Both the position numbers and the translations under genes were made by a program. Positions 37,732 through 45,099 of a stretch of DNA of 48,211 nt are shown here, piece by piece (within the stretch, counting starts at the first letter, position 1; each line of letters opens with the position of its first letter). The DNA is taken from positions 1 to 48,211 of the forward strand of contig NZ_JTHF01000080.1 in the NCBI RefSeq assembly GCF_001043895.1, given 5' to 3'. The stretch comes from Methylobacterium indicum (GTDB lineage Bacteria; Pseudomonadota; Alphaproteobacteria; Rhizobiales; Beijerinckiaceae). Under the pieces are notes generated by a model. The model saw only the letters and a program-made list of their open reading frames with translations, searched no databases and was not told the origin of the DNA.

Positions 37732-38412
37732 TTATGCTATTTCAGTGAATGGAATTACTGAAATCTTGTCGTTGCCGTGCTGCGCCCATGTTGCGGGCTC
37801 GATCCGGCCCAGGATGGACTGCTCACCAGCGCTGATCGCTCTGCGCTCCGTTCGGCCGGCGCTGAACAGGTGGCCGTGGACCCGTCGGGTGAAGTCCGGA
37901 GCGTCGTGCCCGGCCGGCTCCAACACCTGCCTGATCGCCGCGCCCTCGTCGATCCAGAGCGACACGGCGAAGTGCCGGAAGTCGTCAGCGGTCCAGCGCG
38001 GCGAGCCGTCGGCCGCGGTGATCCCCGGGGCGACCTGCCGCGGCTTCAGGTGGCGGGTGGCGATATCGCGTAGCCGAGCGGCGGCTTCTCCTCGGAGGGG
38101 AGGACCAAGCCCTCCTTGCCCTCGCCGGCAGCCTTCCAGTTCGCCACGATCGCCGCGAGATACGGGCCGATCGGCACGGTCCGGGGCGCGGCCTGCGTCT
38201 CCTCGGTCCCCGAATCGTTGAACGCGTCCCGCAGCAGGACATTTCCGCCCTCCGCGACCGGCCCCGCGTAGATCGAACTAAGCCGAACCGGTCACTTTGT
38301 CGGTCGGAATCGTCACGAGAGCACCGGGCACGACGTGCTCCATTGGGAGGCCGCGCGGAGATTGCTTCGCCAGGTCGGCGAAGCGAGCCGCTGCGTCAAG
38401 GCGATCCGTCAT
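37732..38412 (-). pseudogene. Site-specific tyrosine integrase, decayed
   Basis: Three frames together resemble a phage-type tyrosine recombinase. The parts are: MTDRLDAAARFADLAKQSPR (start at 38412), then in another frame LLRDAFNDSGTEE, QAAPRTVPIGPYLAAIVANW and GLVLPSE (catalytic core before the second Arg), then in a third frame WTADDFRHFAVSLWIDEG and APDFTRRVHGHLF. The last is a degraded HxxR...GH...Y region. A stop at 38278-38280 and a frame change near 38040-38070 break it, and the catalytic Tyr is lost (RVHGHLF where integrases have TYGHLF). It suggests the remnant of an integrated element. The identification rests on pattern, not on alignment. Confidence 0.5.
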
Positions 38413-38547
38413 CCTGTCTTCGATCGGATAACCCCGTGAGTCAGACAATAATCAATGATTGCATTAATAATTTTATCGTCGACTCATGATTTTATCGATA
38501 TACAAAATGATGGCAAGCAAGTGGCTAATCATAAATATTAAGAAAGC
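38413..38547. other. AT-rich segment upstream of the broken RTX gene
   Basis: A stretch rich in AATAAT/ATTTTATCGA runs that differs sharply from the host base composition. No gene is seen. It probably carries the former promoter of the RTX gene and supports foreign origin. Confidence 0.4.
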
Positions 38548-38903
38548 ATGATTTTAGATTTTTCCGACAACAATGGAGAATATGATACATTTGATTTTAC
38601 CACATCAACTAGAGCATTTTCCGACGAAGTGGATGCCGCTTCGTCGAAGAAAACGCGGAAAACAAAGACTTAGAGAACTTTTCGATTGCAACGCGACCGT
38701 GAAGCGCTCTAGCAGGGAAGCGATCCATGCCAACGGCGGCAACGATATTATTTTCGGTGGTGGCAGCGACGATGCTCTATTCGGCGGATCAGGACGGGAT
38801 ACCCTTCTAGGCGGCCTTGGGAACGATCTGATCAACGGCGATGAAGGCGATGACCTGATTATCGATGGCGGCTCATCCCCGATCCATACAGGTTTTGATA
38901 TAG
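38548..38903 (+). pseudogene. RTX-type calcium-binding protein gene, broken by a MITE and an IS
   Basis: The 5' part reads MILDFSDNNGEYDTFDFTT, then a 96-base MITE-like insert shifts the frame. After it the frame continues with classic RTX nonapeptides: GGNDIIFGGGSDDALFGG, SGRDTLLGGLGNDLIN, GDEGDDLIIDGG (GGxGxDxxx calcium-binding repeats of type I secreted proteins). Taking out 38613-38712 (insert plus one CTAG) joins the two parts in frame as TSTSREAIHANGGNDI. The 3' end is cut by the IS5-type element at about 38904. Base composition is AT-richer than the host. A secreted adhesin or enzyme origin is inferred. Confidence 0.7.
38613..38708. mobile_element. 96-bp MITE-like element, copy B, with CTAG target duplication
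   Basis: The element lies between CTAG at 38609-38612 and CTAG at 38709-38712. Its ends AGC and GCT extend the inverted repeat to CTAGAGC/GCTCTAG. It contains the internal hairpin CGACGAAG...CTTCGTCG. It has no coding capacity. A 4-base CTAG duplication is typical of IS5-group transposition. Related copies lie at 36787-36889 and 47151-47262. Confidence 0.75.
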
Positions 38904-39525
38904 AGCGCCTAACAGAACGGCACGATCGTGGCGTTTGGGCGTCGGGCCGGTATGGCTCGCCGGCGTCTTCCCGCCGATCTCTGGGCTGCAATCGCCCCGC
39001 TTCTGCCGCCGCACCCGCCTCGCCCCAAAGGCGGACGTCCTCGGGTGGACGACCGCGCTGCCCCGACCGGCATCCTGTTCGTGCTGCGCTCCGGCATCCC
39101 CTGGGAGATGTTGCCGGCTGAGATGAACTGTGGCCGCGGCATGAGCTGCTGGCGCCGGCTGCGTGGCTGGCAGGTCCCCGGCATGTGGCGGCGCCTGCAT
39201 CAGGTGCTGCTCGAACGCCTGCATGTGGCGGGCAGTATCGATTGGGGCCGGGCGAGCGTCGACAGCGCGAGCGTGCCGGCGAAGAAAAGGGGGTCTGCCA
39301 CCGGCCCGAACCCGACGGATCGGGGCAAGGCGGGCACCAAGCGCCACCGTGTCACCGACGCCCGTGGCACGCCGATCGGCCTCGTCCTGACGGGTGCCAA
39401 CTGCCACGACCGCCCGCCGATGGCCCCGACGCCGGACGCGATCCCGCCCTTGCGCAGCGGGCGGCGTGGACGCCCGCTCCGGCGCCCGACAAGCTGCACG
39501 CCGACAAGGCCTATGATGCCCCCGT
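38904..39525 (+). mobile_element. IS5-family element, frameshifted and 3'-truncated
   Basis: The transposase frame begins at the ATG at 38952: MARRRLPADLWAAIAPLLPP, KGGRPRVDDRA, FVLRSGIPWEMLPAEM, CWRRLRGWQ. DDE residues D (SVDSASVPAKK) and D (TGANCHDRPP) are present. Near 39488 one base is lost; the frame then continues as PDKLHADKAYDAP in the next frame and stops matching soon after, so the final Glu region is missing. The left end, next to ATAG, starts AGCGCCTAACAG. No right end is seen. The element cannot move by itself. Confidence 0.75.
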
Positions 39526-39544
39526 GCACCGCCCATGCTCCAGG

Positions 39545-39712
39545 TGTGGCAGCCGAGGTGGAGTTCGACCGGCGACTGTCGGATGCCGCGGCCGGGCTGA
39601 TCCGCAGGGAATGCCGGCGTGAGACGTGGAGATCTGGCGCGCCGCCGTGAAGATCGGCGCCGGGGTGCGGCTCAAGGAACACGCCATGATGGCGAGCGCC
39701 GTCAACGACTGA
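39545..39712 (+). pseudogene. Unidentified gene tail
   Basis: Two frames read as natural protein: EVEFDRRLSDAAAGLIRREC, then after a frame change VEIWRAAVKIGAGVRLKEHA ending MMASAVND at a TGA. I do not recognise the family. It abuts the truncated IS and looks like the 3' end of a gene removed by a deletion. Confidence 0.3.
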
Positions 39713-39780
39713 GGCTCACCGGGTCAGCCCGTGGTGTCCCATTCAGAAGCCGCACTTCGGGCACCACAGCACGTGAAATC

Positions 39781-40053
39781 TCAGCCATGGGCCGCCGCGC
39801 GGCGAACGTGATCCGGCACGACGAAATCGGGGTTGTGCAGGGCGTGGTCGGAGCTTTCGATGAAGAACGGCCGGTCGCCCCAGTCGAGGTCGCTTTCCGC
39901 CGGCAGACCTTCGGCGAGCAGGATGTCGTGGCTGTCCAGCTCGACGTGCCAGTAGGTGACCGACGAGACTGGCTCGCGGGCGATGCTGGTGCCACGACCC
40001 GGCTGGGTGAAAGGCCGAAGGTGAGCGCGGCGATACAGTAAGGCCGCCGACAC
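39781..40053 (-). pseudogene. Hint-domain (Hedgehog/intein-like) protein fragment
   Basis: The 90-residue frame contains VTYWHVELDSHDILLAEGLP followed by AESDLDWGDR, the signature end of Hint_2 domains found in alphaproteobacterial secreted proteins, which usually carry AESYLDTGNR here. The catalytic N-terminal half of the domain (cysteine start and penultimate residues) is absent, so this is a fragment. It lies near an RTX remnant on the other strand; Hint_2 and RTX repeats often belong to the same class of exported proteins. Confidence 0.6.
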
Positions 40054-40073
40054 CCTTTGCCGCTCAACCGCTG

Positions 40074-40961
40074 CTATGGAAGAGGCAGGTCGTTGCGGCG
40101 GTAAAGCTCGCGGAGGACGGCGCTGTGGTCGAGGTCACCGTCGCCGTGCGCGACCATGTCTGAAAACATCTGATCGACGAGGGACAGGACGGGCAGCGTC
40201 AGGCCCAGCGTCGCCGCATGGGCGAGCGCCGTTCCGGTGTCCTTGACCTGGTACTTCGCCGGGCCGCCAGGCGCGAAATCGCGTTCGATCATCCGCAGGG
40301 CGTGCTGCTTGAGGATTGTCGAGTCGGCGAAGCCCCCGAGCAGAGCCTCGCGGACCTTGGCGGGGTCGGCACCGCCGCTCTCGACGAAGGTGATCGCCTC
40401 GGCCACCGTGACGATCGTCGAGGCGACGATCGCCTGATTGGCGAGCTTGGCCAGCTGTCCGCATCCCGCAGGGCCGACATGGGTCGGGCGCCCCATCGCG
40501 GCGAGGACGGGCTCGGCCCGTCCGAACGCTTCCGGGCTACCGCCGGCCATGATCGCCAGGGTGCCGGCGATCGCGCCGCGCTCACCGCCGGAAACCGGAG
40601 CATCGACGTAGTGGATACCGGCCTGCGCCGCCGCGGCGGCCTGGCGCTGCGCGGTCTCGACCGGAATCGAGCTCATCACCACGAGCAGGCTGCCGGGCGC
40701 CATCGCGGCGAGCGCGCCGTCGGGCCCGAGCAGGATCTCATCGCAGACTGGACCGGAGCTGAGCATGCAGATCCCCACGTCGGCGCCGCGCACCGCCTCG
40801 GCCGGATCGGCCGCGAGACCGACCCCGGCCTCCGCGAGGGCGACGGTCTTGTCGGGCGAGCGGTTCCAGGCGCGCACGGCGTGGCCGGCCCGGCACAGGT
40901 TGCGCGCCATCGGGCCGCCCATGATGCCGGTGCCGAGGAAGCCGATCGTCAGCGGTGCCAT
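40074..40961 (-). CDS. Beta-hydroxyacid dehydrogenase (GarR/GlxR/HIBADH family)
   Basis: A 295-residue NAD(P)-dependent dehydrogenase. The Rossmann start TIGFLGTGIMGGPMARNL, the DAPVSGGERGAIAGTLAIM substrate motif, GPAGCGQLAKLANQAIVAS with the catalytic Lys, and FAPGGPAKYQVKDTGTAL follow the family pattern. Members include tartronate-semialdehyde reductase, L-threonate dehydrogenase and 3-hydroxyisobutyrate dehydrogenase; sequence alone does not separate them here. It overlaps the ABM gene by one base (TGATG) and belongs to the catabolic operon led by the SAF-domain gene. Confidence 0.9.
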   Translation of the reverse strand: MAPLTIGFLGTGIMGGPMARNLCRAGHAVRAWNRSPDKTVALAEAGVGLAADPAEAVRGADVGICMLSSGPVCDEILLGPDGALAAMAPGSLLVVMSSIPVETAQRQAAAAAQAGIHYVDAPVSGGERGAIAGTLAIMAGGSPEAFGRAEPVLAAMGRPTHVGPAGCGQLAKLANQAIVASTIVTVAEAITFVESGGADPAKVREALLGGFADSTILKQHALRMIERDFAPGGPAKYQVKDTGTALAHAATLGLTLPVLSLVDQMFSDMVAHGDGDLDHSAVLRELYRRNDLPLP

Positions 40962-41287
40962 CAGCGGGCGTCCGCCCCGCTCGCGGTGCGGGCGAGGAAG
41001 CGGACCGGACGTTCCTCCTCGATCAGCGCCGGGAAGCCGGCCCGGAACCGGGCGAGATGCGGGGTCTCGAGATGGGCGTGGAAGGCGGCGCGGTCGTCGT
41101 AGACCTCGTAGAACACCACCGTGAGCGGGTCGCTCTCGCTGACCGCCACGTCGAAGGCGCGACAGCCGGGCTCGCCAGCCACGGAGGAGCGGGCGTCGTC
41201 ATGGGCGAGGTCGAGGAAGGCGTCGAGGGAGCCGGGCTTCACCCGGAACTCGGCGATGACCACGAAGGGCCGGGACGGGGAAGGCAT
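40961..41287 (-). CDS. ABM-domain protein (quinol monooxygenase-like)
   Basis: A 108-residue ferredoxin-like protein of the antibiotic biosynthesis monooxygenase (ABM) superfamily: FVVIAEFRVKPGSLDAFLDL, EPGCRAFDVAVSESDP, VFYEVYDDRAAFHAHLETPH. Members such as YgiN and LsrG act on quinols or sugar-derived aldehydes. Placed between two dehydrogenases, an isomerase or detoxifying role in sugar-acid breakdown is possible. The ATG at 41287 begins the domain. Confidence 0.82.
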   Translation of the reverse strand: MPSPSRPFVVIAEFRVKPGSLDAFLDLAHDDARSSVAGEPGCRAFDVAVSESDPLTVVFYEVYDDRAAFHAHLETPHLARFRAGFPALIEEERPVRFLARTASGADAR

Positions 41288-41355
41288 GGCGGAACTCGCG
41301 GGAGGGAGAAGCACGCGCGGCGCCGGATCAGTCCGGCGCCGCCGATCGTCGGGCG

Positions 41356-42717
41356 TCAGGCCGCCTTGGGGGCCGCCATCTGCCGGGTCGTGTCCTCCAT
41401 CTGGCGGCGCAGGGCGACCACGTCGAGATCGTTGACCAGCTCGACGTCGTCGACGCTCACGATCGTGTCGCGGGCGACCGGCCGCTTGAGCTTGACGTTG
41501 TGGGCAAGACCGATCGGCAGGGCGTTGAGCGCCAGGCTCTTCGAGGCGGGGATCGCGTTCGCCCACACCGCGTAGCCGCCCTCGCCGTCGAGCATCTCGC
41601 CAGGCTTCAGGTCGCGCTTGGCGGTCGCCACCGCGTCGCCGCGGAACTCCTTCGAGCAGCCGGTCGGCTCATCACGCAGCACCGCCGACAGCACGCTGAC
41701 GCTGGTCTCGAGGCCGATCATGTGGAACGGCCGCCACATCGAGCCGTACCAGCCCGACGGGTCGGTGAGCAGGCCGTACTGCTTGAAACAGGCCTTGGTG
41801 TACTCACTCGTCGCCTTGAAGGTGACGAACACGCCGTAGCGGATGTTGTTGAACACCTCGCGCCCGTCCGGCTCCTGGCTCGCCGCGATATCGACGAGGC
41901 CCGAGCGCGGCAGCCGCCCGCCGTCGGCGACCGGGCGGAAGACCCGGGCGAGGTCCTGCAGGCCGGTCGGCGGGAAGGCGAGGCCGTCATCGGGGCAGTC
42001 CAGCCCGGTGCCGTTGGCCACCGCCGCCATCTCGATCGCCGCCTTGGTGCCGTCGGTGAACGAGTTGTACATCTTCGGGTTGAAATCACCCTTCTTCACC
42101 TCTTCCTCGGACCAGCCGAAGAAGCCCCACACCGTGTCGGGGGTCGAGTAGCGGTAGCGCGGCTCGAAGTTCATGCCCTTGCCGGCGGAGGTCAGCTCGA
42201 AGCCGCATGAGCGGGCCCAGTCGACCAGCTCGCAGATGATCGCCGGCTGGTCGCCATAGGCCATCGAGTAGACGACGCCCTGGCGGCGCGCCCGCTCGGC
42301 CAGCAGCGGGCCGCACAGCACGTCGGCCTCGACGTTGACCATCACGACGTGCTTGCGGGCGTCGATCGCCTGGATGGCGTGGCGGATGCCGGCGATCGGG
42401 TGGCCGGTCGCCTCGATGATGCACTCGATCTCGTCGCAGGCAGCGAGCGCCCCGGCATCCTCGGTGACGAAGGTGCGGCCGCTCCTGACGGCATCCCCCA
42501 TCGAGGTCGCGGCGTAGCGCTCCTCGGGCCAGCCGACGCGGGCGAGCGAGGCACGGGCGCGGCCGGCGTCGAGGTCGGCGACGGCGACGACGTGCATGCC
42601 CTCGATGCGCTGGGCCTGGGCCAGCACCATCGAGCCGAACTTGCCGGCGCCGATCAGCCCGACGCGGACAGGCTTGCCGGCGGAGGCACGGGCGAGGAGC
42701 AGGGTGGAGAGATTCAT
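41356..42717 (-). CDS. SAF-domain oxidoreductase (COG4091-type, homoserine dehydrogenase-like)
   Basis: A 453-residue protein. The N-terminal Rossmann domain is VRVGLIGAGKFGSMVLAQAQ. Central segments CIIEATGHPIAGIRHAIQAI, VNVEADVLCGPLLA and AYGDQPAIICELVDWAR are typical of the COG4091 group. The C-terminal SAF domain runs from about residue 350 (AKRDLKPGEMLDGEGGYAVW, ALNALPIGLAHNVKLKRPVA). It is not a biosynthetic Hom (a true hom is at 14511-15833). Its substrate is probably a sugar acid, judging from the neighbours, but it is not proven. GGAGG stands 7 bases before the ATG at 42717. A site shared with the TRAP promoter lies upstream. Confidence 0.85.
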   Translation of the reverse strand: MNLSTLLLARASAGKPVRVGLIGAGKFGSMVLAQAQRIEGMHVVAVADLDAGRARASLARVGWPEERYAATSMGDAVRSGRTFVTEDAGALAACDEIECIIEATGHPIAGIRHAIQAIDARKHVVMVNVEADVLCGPLLAERARRQGVVYSMAYGDQPAIICELVDWARSCGFELTSAGKGMNFEPRYRYSTPDTVWGFFGWSEEEVKKGDFNPKMYNSFTDGTKAAIEMAAVANGTGLDCPDDGLAFPPTGLQDLARVFRPVADGGRLPRSGLVDIAASQEPDGREVFNNIRYGVFVTFKATSEYTKACFKQYGLLTDPSGWYGSMWRPFHMIGLETSVSVLSAVLRDEPTGCSKEFRGDAVATAKRDLKPGEMLDGEGGYAVWANAIPASKSLALNALPIGLAHNVKLKRPVARDTIVSVDDVELVNDLDVVALRRQMEDTTRQMAAPKAA

Positions 42718-42863
42718 CGGTGTCCTCCAACGGGTCGCTTCTTTTGCCGACCGGCCTCTCGCCGCGGGCTTCCTCGGGGGAAGGGCGGGCCGGTCTTGGC
42801 GCGGCCTCGGCGGGTCCGCGAAGCGGCTCGGCGAGGTCTGACGTGCAAACGCTAGAAGCGCGC

Positions 42864-42913
42864 TCCGTGAAGGACAATCCAGATTTCCGAGCCGACCGTG
42901 AAGCGTGCCTAAA
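42864..42913 (-). promoter_or_regulatory. Bipartite operator copy 1, before the SAF-oxidoreductase operon
   Basis: Read on the minus strand: TTTAG-N3-CGCTTCACGG-N10, then 22 bases that begin AATCTGG and end CTTCACGGA. All fixed blocks are identical to the copy at 43865-43914 in front of the TRAP operon, in the same orientation to transcription. It begins within the stop of the LysR gene. CTTCACGG occurs twice, 31 bases apart (about three helical turns), as expected for a LysR tetramer. Confidence 0.75.
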
Positions 42914-43856
42914 GCGTTGCGGCGTCCCGCTCCGCGACCGACGCATCCCGCTTCATCGTCCACGCGTCCCGCTCTTGGGTCCACCCGTCGCGCTCGCGGC
43001 GGATCCAGTCGAGGAAGGCTCGCACCTTGCGCTGGCGCAGGTAGTCGGGCGGGCACGTCACCCACTGGGTGACGAGGGTGATCCGCGGCGGCTCCGCGAG
43101 CGGGCAGGCGACGCGCCCGGCCTTCAGGTCGCCCCACAACATCAGGTCGCTCTCGAGCGCGATGCCGAGGCCGCCGGCCGCCGCGTCGATCGCCATGTGG
43201 GTCCGGTCGAACAGGAGGCGGCGCCAGCGCGCGGCCGGTACCACCCCGGCGCGCTCGAACCAGTAGGCCCACTGCACCTGCGACTTCACCGAATGGATCA
43301 GCAGGTGCCTGGGCAGATCCTCCGCCGCGAGGCTGCCGGGGGCAGCGAGGGACGGGGCGCAGACCGGGCGGAAGCTCTCCTCCGCCAGCCCCTCGGCGAA
43401 GAGACCGGGCCAGCCGCCGGTGCCGTGGCGGATCTCGACGTCGACGCTCTCCTTCAGGAACGTCGTCGGCTCGTTGGTGCCGTCGAGGCGCAGTTCGATG
43501 TCGGGATGCGCCGAGAGGAAGCCGGCGAGGCGCGGCAGCAGCCACTTCGTCGATAGGCTCGGGGTCGCCCGCACAGTGAGCGTCGTCACCGAGCGGAAGC
43601 CCTGGATGCGCTGCGTCGCCTCCGCGATCCGGTCGATCTCGGGCCCAATCATCTCGAAGTAGCGCTCGCCGGCCTCGGTCAGCACCACGTTGCGGCCGGC
43701 CTTGCCGATCAGCGCGGTGCCGAGGCTGAGCTCCAGCGCCTGGACCTGCTGGCTCACCGCCGAGGGCGTGACGCCGAGATCCTCCGCCGCCCGGGTGATG
43801 CTGCCGGAGCGGGCGACGGCGTGGAAGACCGTGATGGCACGAAGCGGGACCGACAT
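42909..43856 (-). CDS. LysR-family transcriptional regulator (GcvA-like)
   Basis: A 315-residue LTTR. The winged helix is in RAITVFHAVARSGSITRAAE and DLGVTPSAVSQQVQALE. The effector domain shows LTVRATPSLSTKWLLPRLAG and HPDIELRLDGTN, the GcvA/TrpI group pattern. The C-terminus ends with four 7-residue repeats (ERDGWTQ, ERDAWTM, KRDASVA, ERDAATL) after the normal end of the family. It lies between the TRAP operon (divergent) and the SAF-oxidoreductase operon (downstream, same strand), both with the same upstream site, so it most likely controls both. Confidence 0.92.
   Translation of the reverse strand: MSVPLRAITVFHAVARSGSITRAAEDLGVTPSAVSQQVQALELSLGTALIGKAGRNVVLTEAGERYFEMIGPEIDRIAEATQRIQGFRSVTTLTVRATPSLSTKWLLPRLAGFLSAHPDIELRLDGTNEPTTFLKESVDVEIRHGTGGWPGLFAEGLAEESFRPVCAPSLAAPGSLAAEDLPRHLLIHSVKSQVQWAYWFERAGVVPAARWRRLLFDRTHMAIDAAAGGLGIALESDLMLWGDLKAGRVACPLAEPPRITLVTQWVTCPPDYLRQRKVRAFLDWIRRERDGWTQERDAWTMKRDASVAERDAATL
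42912..42995 (-). repeat. Four 21-bp tandem repeats at the 3' end of the LysR gene
   Basis: Units at 42975-42995, 42954-42974, 42933-42953 and 42912-42932 encode xRDxxxx heptads. The first two units are the most alike. They add about 28 residues beyond the usual LTTR end. Confidence 0.7.
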
Positions 43857-43864
43857 CGCGACAG

Positions 43865-43914
43865 TTTAGCGGCGCTTCACGGATGTGCAATTAATCTGGA
43901 TTGTCCTTCACGGA
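43865..43914 (+). promoter_or_regulatory. Bipartite operator copy 2, before the TRAP operon
   Basis: TTTAG-N3-CGCTTCACGG-N10 followed by 22 bases at 43893-43914 that exactly match the reverse complement of 42864-42885. It lies right behind the LysR start (43856) and 160 bases before the TRAP binding-protein ATG. Confidence 0.75.
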
Positions 43915-44073
43915 CGCCTCTCCGTAGTGTCGCCCCCAGCGAGACGAGACGCCCCGACAACAGGGGCGCCGACCGGGGAGGATGACGAGCGCCAACCTCG
44001 CGCCTCCTTCCGTCTCGGCCTGAACGATGCCGCACCGCGAGCCCCGCGGATGCCGGCGCGCCGGAGGAAGCCC

Positions 44074-45099
44074 ATGACGTCCAAACCCGAATCCGGACCC
44101 TCGCGCCGCCTGTTCCTGGCCGGCGCCGCGGCGATGCCGCTCGTCGCGATCCGCACCCGGCCGGCGCAGGCCGCGGAATTCAACTACAAGCTCGCCACCG
44201 GCCAGTCCCTGACCCAGCCGATCAACGCCCGGCTCGACCAGGCCTGCCAGCGCATCCGCGAGGCCTCGGGCGGGCGGATCGAGCTGAAGTTCTTCCCGGC
44301 AAGCCAGCTCGGCTCCGACACGGACCTGATCACCCAGGTGCGCAGCGGAGGCATCGAGTTCCTCAACATCGCCGGCTCGGTGATCTCGACGGTGGCCTCG
44401 GGCGCGGCGATCACCAATGTGGGCTTCGCCTTCTCCGACTACGACCACGTCTGGCGCGGAGTCGACGGGCCGGTGGGCGCCTATGTCCGCACCCAGATCG
44501 AGAAGGCGGGCCTGATCGTCGCCGCCAAGGCCGCCGACAACGGCTTCCGCCAGATCACCTCGAACGCCAAGCCGATCAAGACGCCCGAGGACCTCAAGGG
44601 CTACCGCATCCGCGTGCCGGTGGCGCCGATCTTCACCTCGCTGTTCTCGAGCCTCGGGGCGAGCCCGACCTCGATCAACTTCAACGAGCTCTACACCGCG
44701 CTGCAGACCCGGCTGGTCGACGGCGAGGAGAACGGCCTCGTCACGATCGAGGCCGGCAAGCTCTACGAGGTGCAGAAGTACCTCACCGAGACCAACCACA
44801 TCTGGGACCCCTTCTGGATCGTCGCCAACCGGCGCGCCTTCGGGAAGCTGCCCGACGCGCTCCAGGAGATCGTCCGGCGCGAGCTCGACCGTGCCGCGAT
44901 GGAGGAGCGCGAGGACGTCGTACGCCTGACCGGCACCCTCAAGGGCCAGCTCACCGCCCGCGGCCTCACCTTCGAGACCGCCGACAAGGCCGCCTTCCGC
45001 AAGAGCCTGACCCAGGCCGGCTTCTACCGCGACTGGAAGGAGAAGTTCGGGGCCGAGGCGTGGAAGGCGCTCGAAGCCGTGACGGGGGAGCTGGCATGA
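44074..45099 (+). CDS. TRAP transporter solute-binding protein (DctP-type)
   Basis: A 341-residue periplasmic binding protein. The N-terminus has a twin-arginine-like signal (SRRLFLAGAAAMPLVAI, cleavage after AQA). The DctP fold shows LTQPINARLDQACQRIREAS, LGSDTDLITQVRSGGIEFLN, ITSNAKPIKTPEDLKGYRIR with the carboxylate-binding Arg, and DGEENGLVTIEAGKLYEVQK. Substrates of this family are organic and sugar acids. GGAGGAAG precedes the ATG at 44074. The stop overlaps the fused membrane subunit gene (ATGA). Divergent from its presumed LysR regulator. Confidence 0.92.
   Translation: MTSKPESGPSRRLFLAGAAAMPLVAIRTRPAQAAEFNYKLATGQSLTQPINARLDQACQRIREASGGRIELKFFPASQLGSDTDLITQVRSGGIEFLNIAGSVISTVASGAAITNVGFAFSDYDHVWRGVDGPVGAYVRTQIEKAGLIVAAKAADNGFRQITSNAKPIKTPEDLKGYRIRVPVAPIFTSLFSSLGASPTSINFNELYTALQTRLVDGEENGLVTIEAGKLYEVQKYLTETNHIWDPFWIVANRRAFGKLPDALQEIVRRELDRAAMEEREDVVRLTGTLKGQLTARGLTFETADKAAFRKSLTQAGFYRDWKEKFGAEAWKALEAVTGELA

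Noticed and set aside
37681..37740. tRNA gene on the minus strand
   Set aside because: A T-arm-like GCGGGTTCGAGCC is present, but its stem needs several wobble pairs, and no acceptor stem or CCA end fits; kept only as a possible worn attachment site.
37724..38221. 165-codon plus-strand ORF
   Set aside because: Antisense to the integrase-like frames; Pro/Arg/Ser-rich without recognisable features.
41356..42717. Second biosynthetic homoserine dehydrogenase
   Set aside because: The protein has a SAF domain instead of the ACT and catalytic homoserine dehydrogenase core, and a complete hom exists at 14511-15833.
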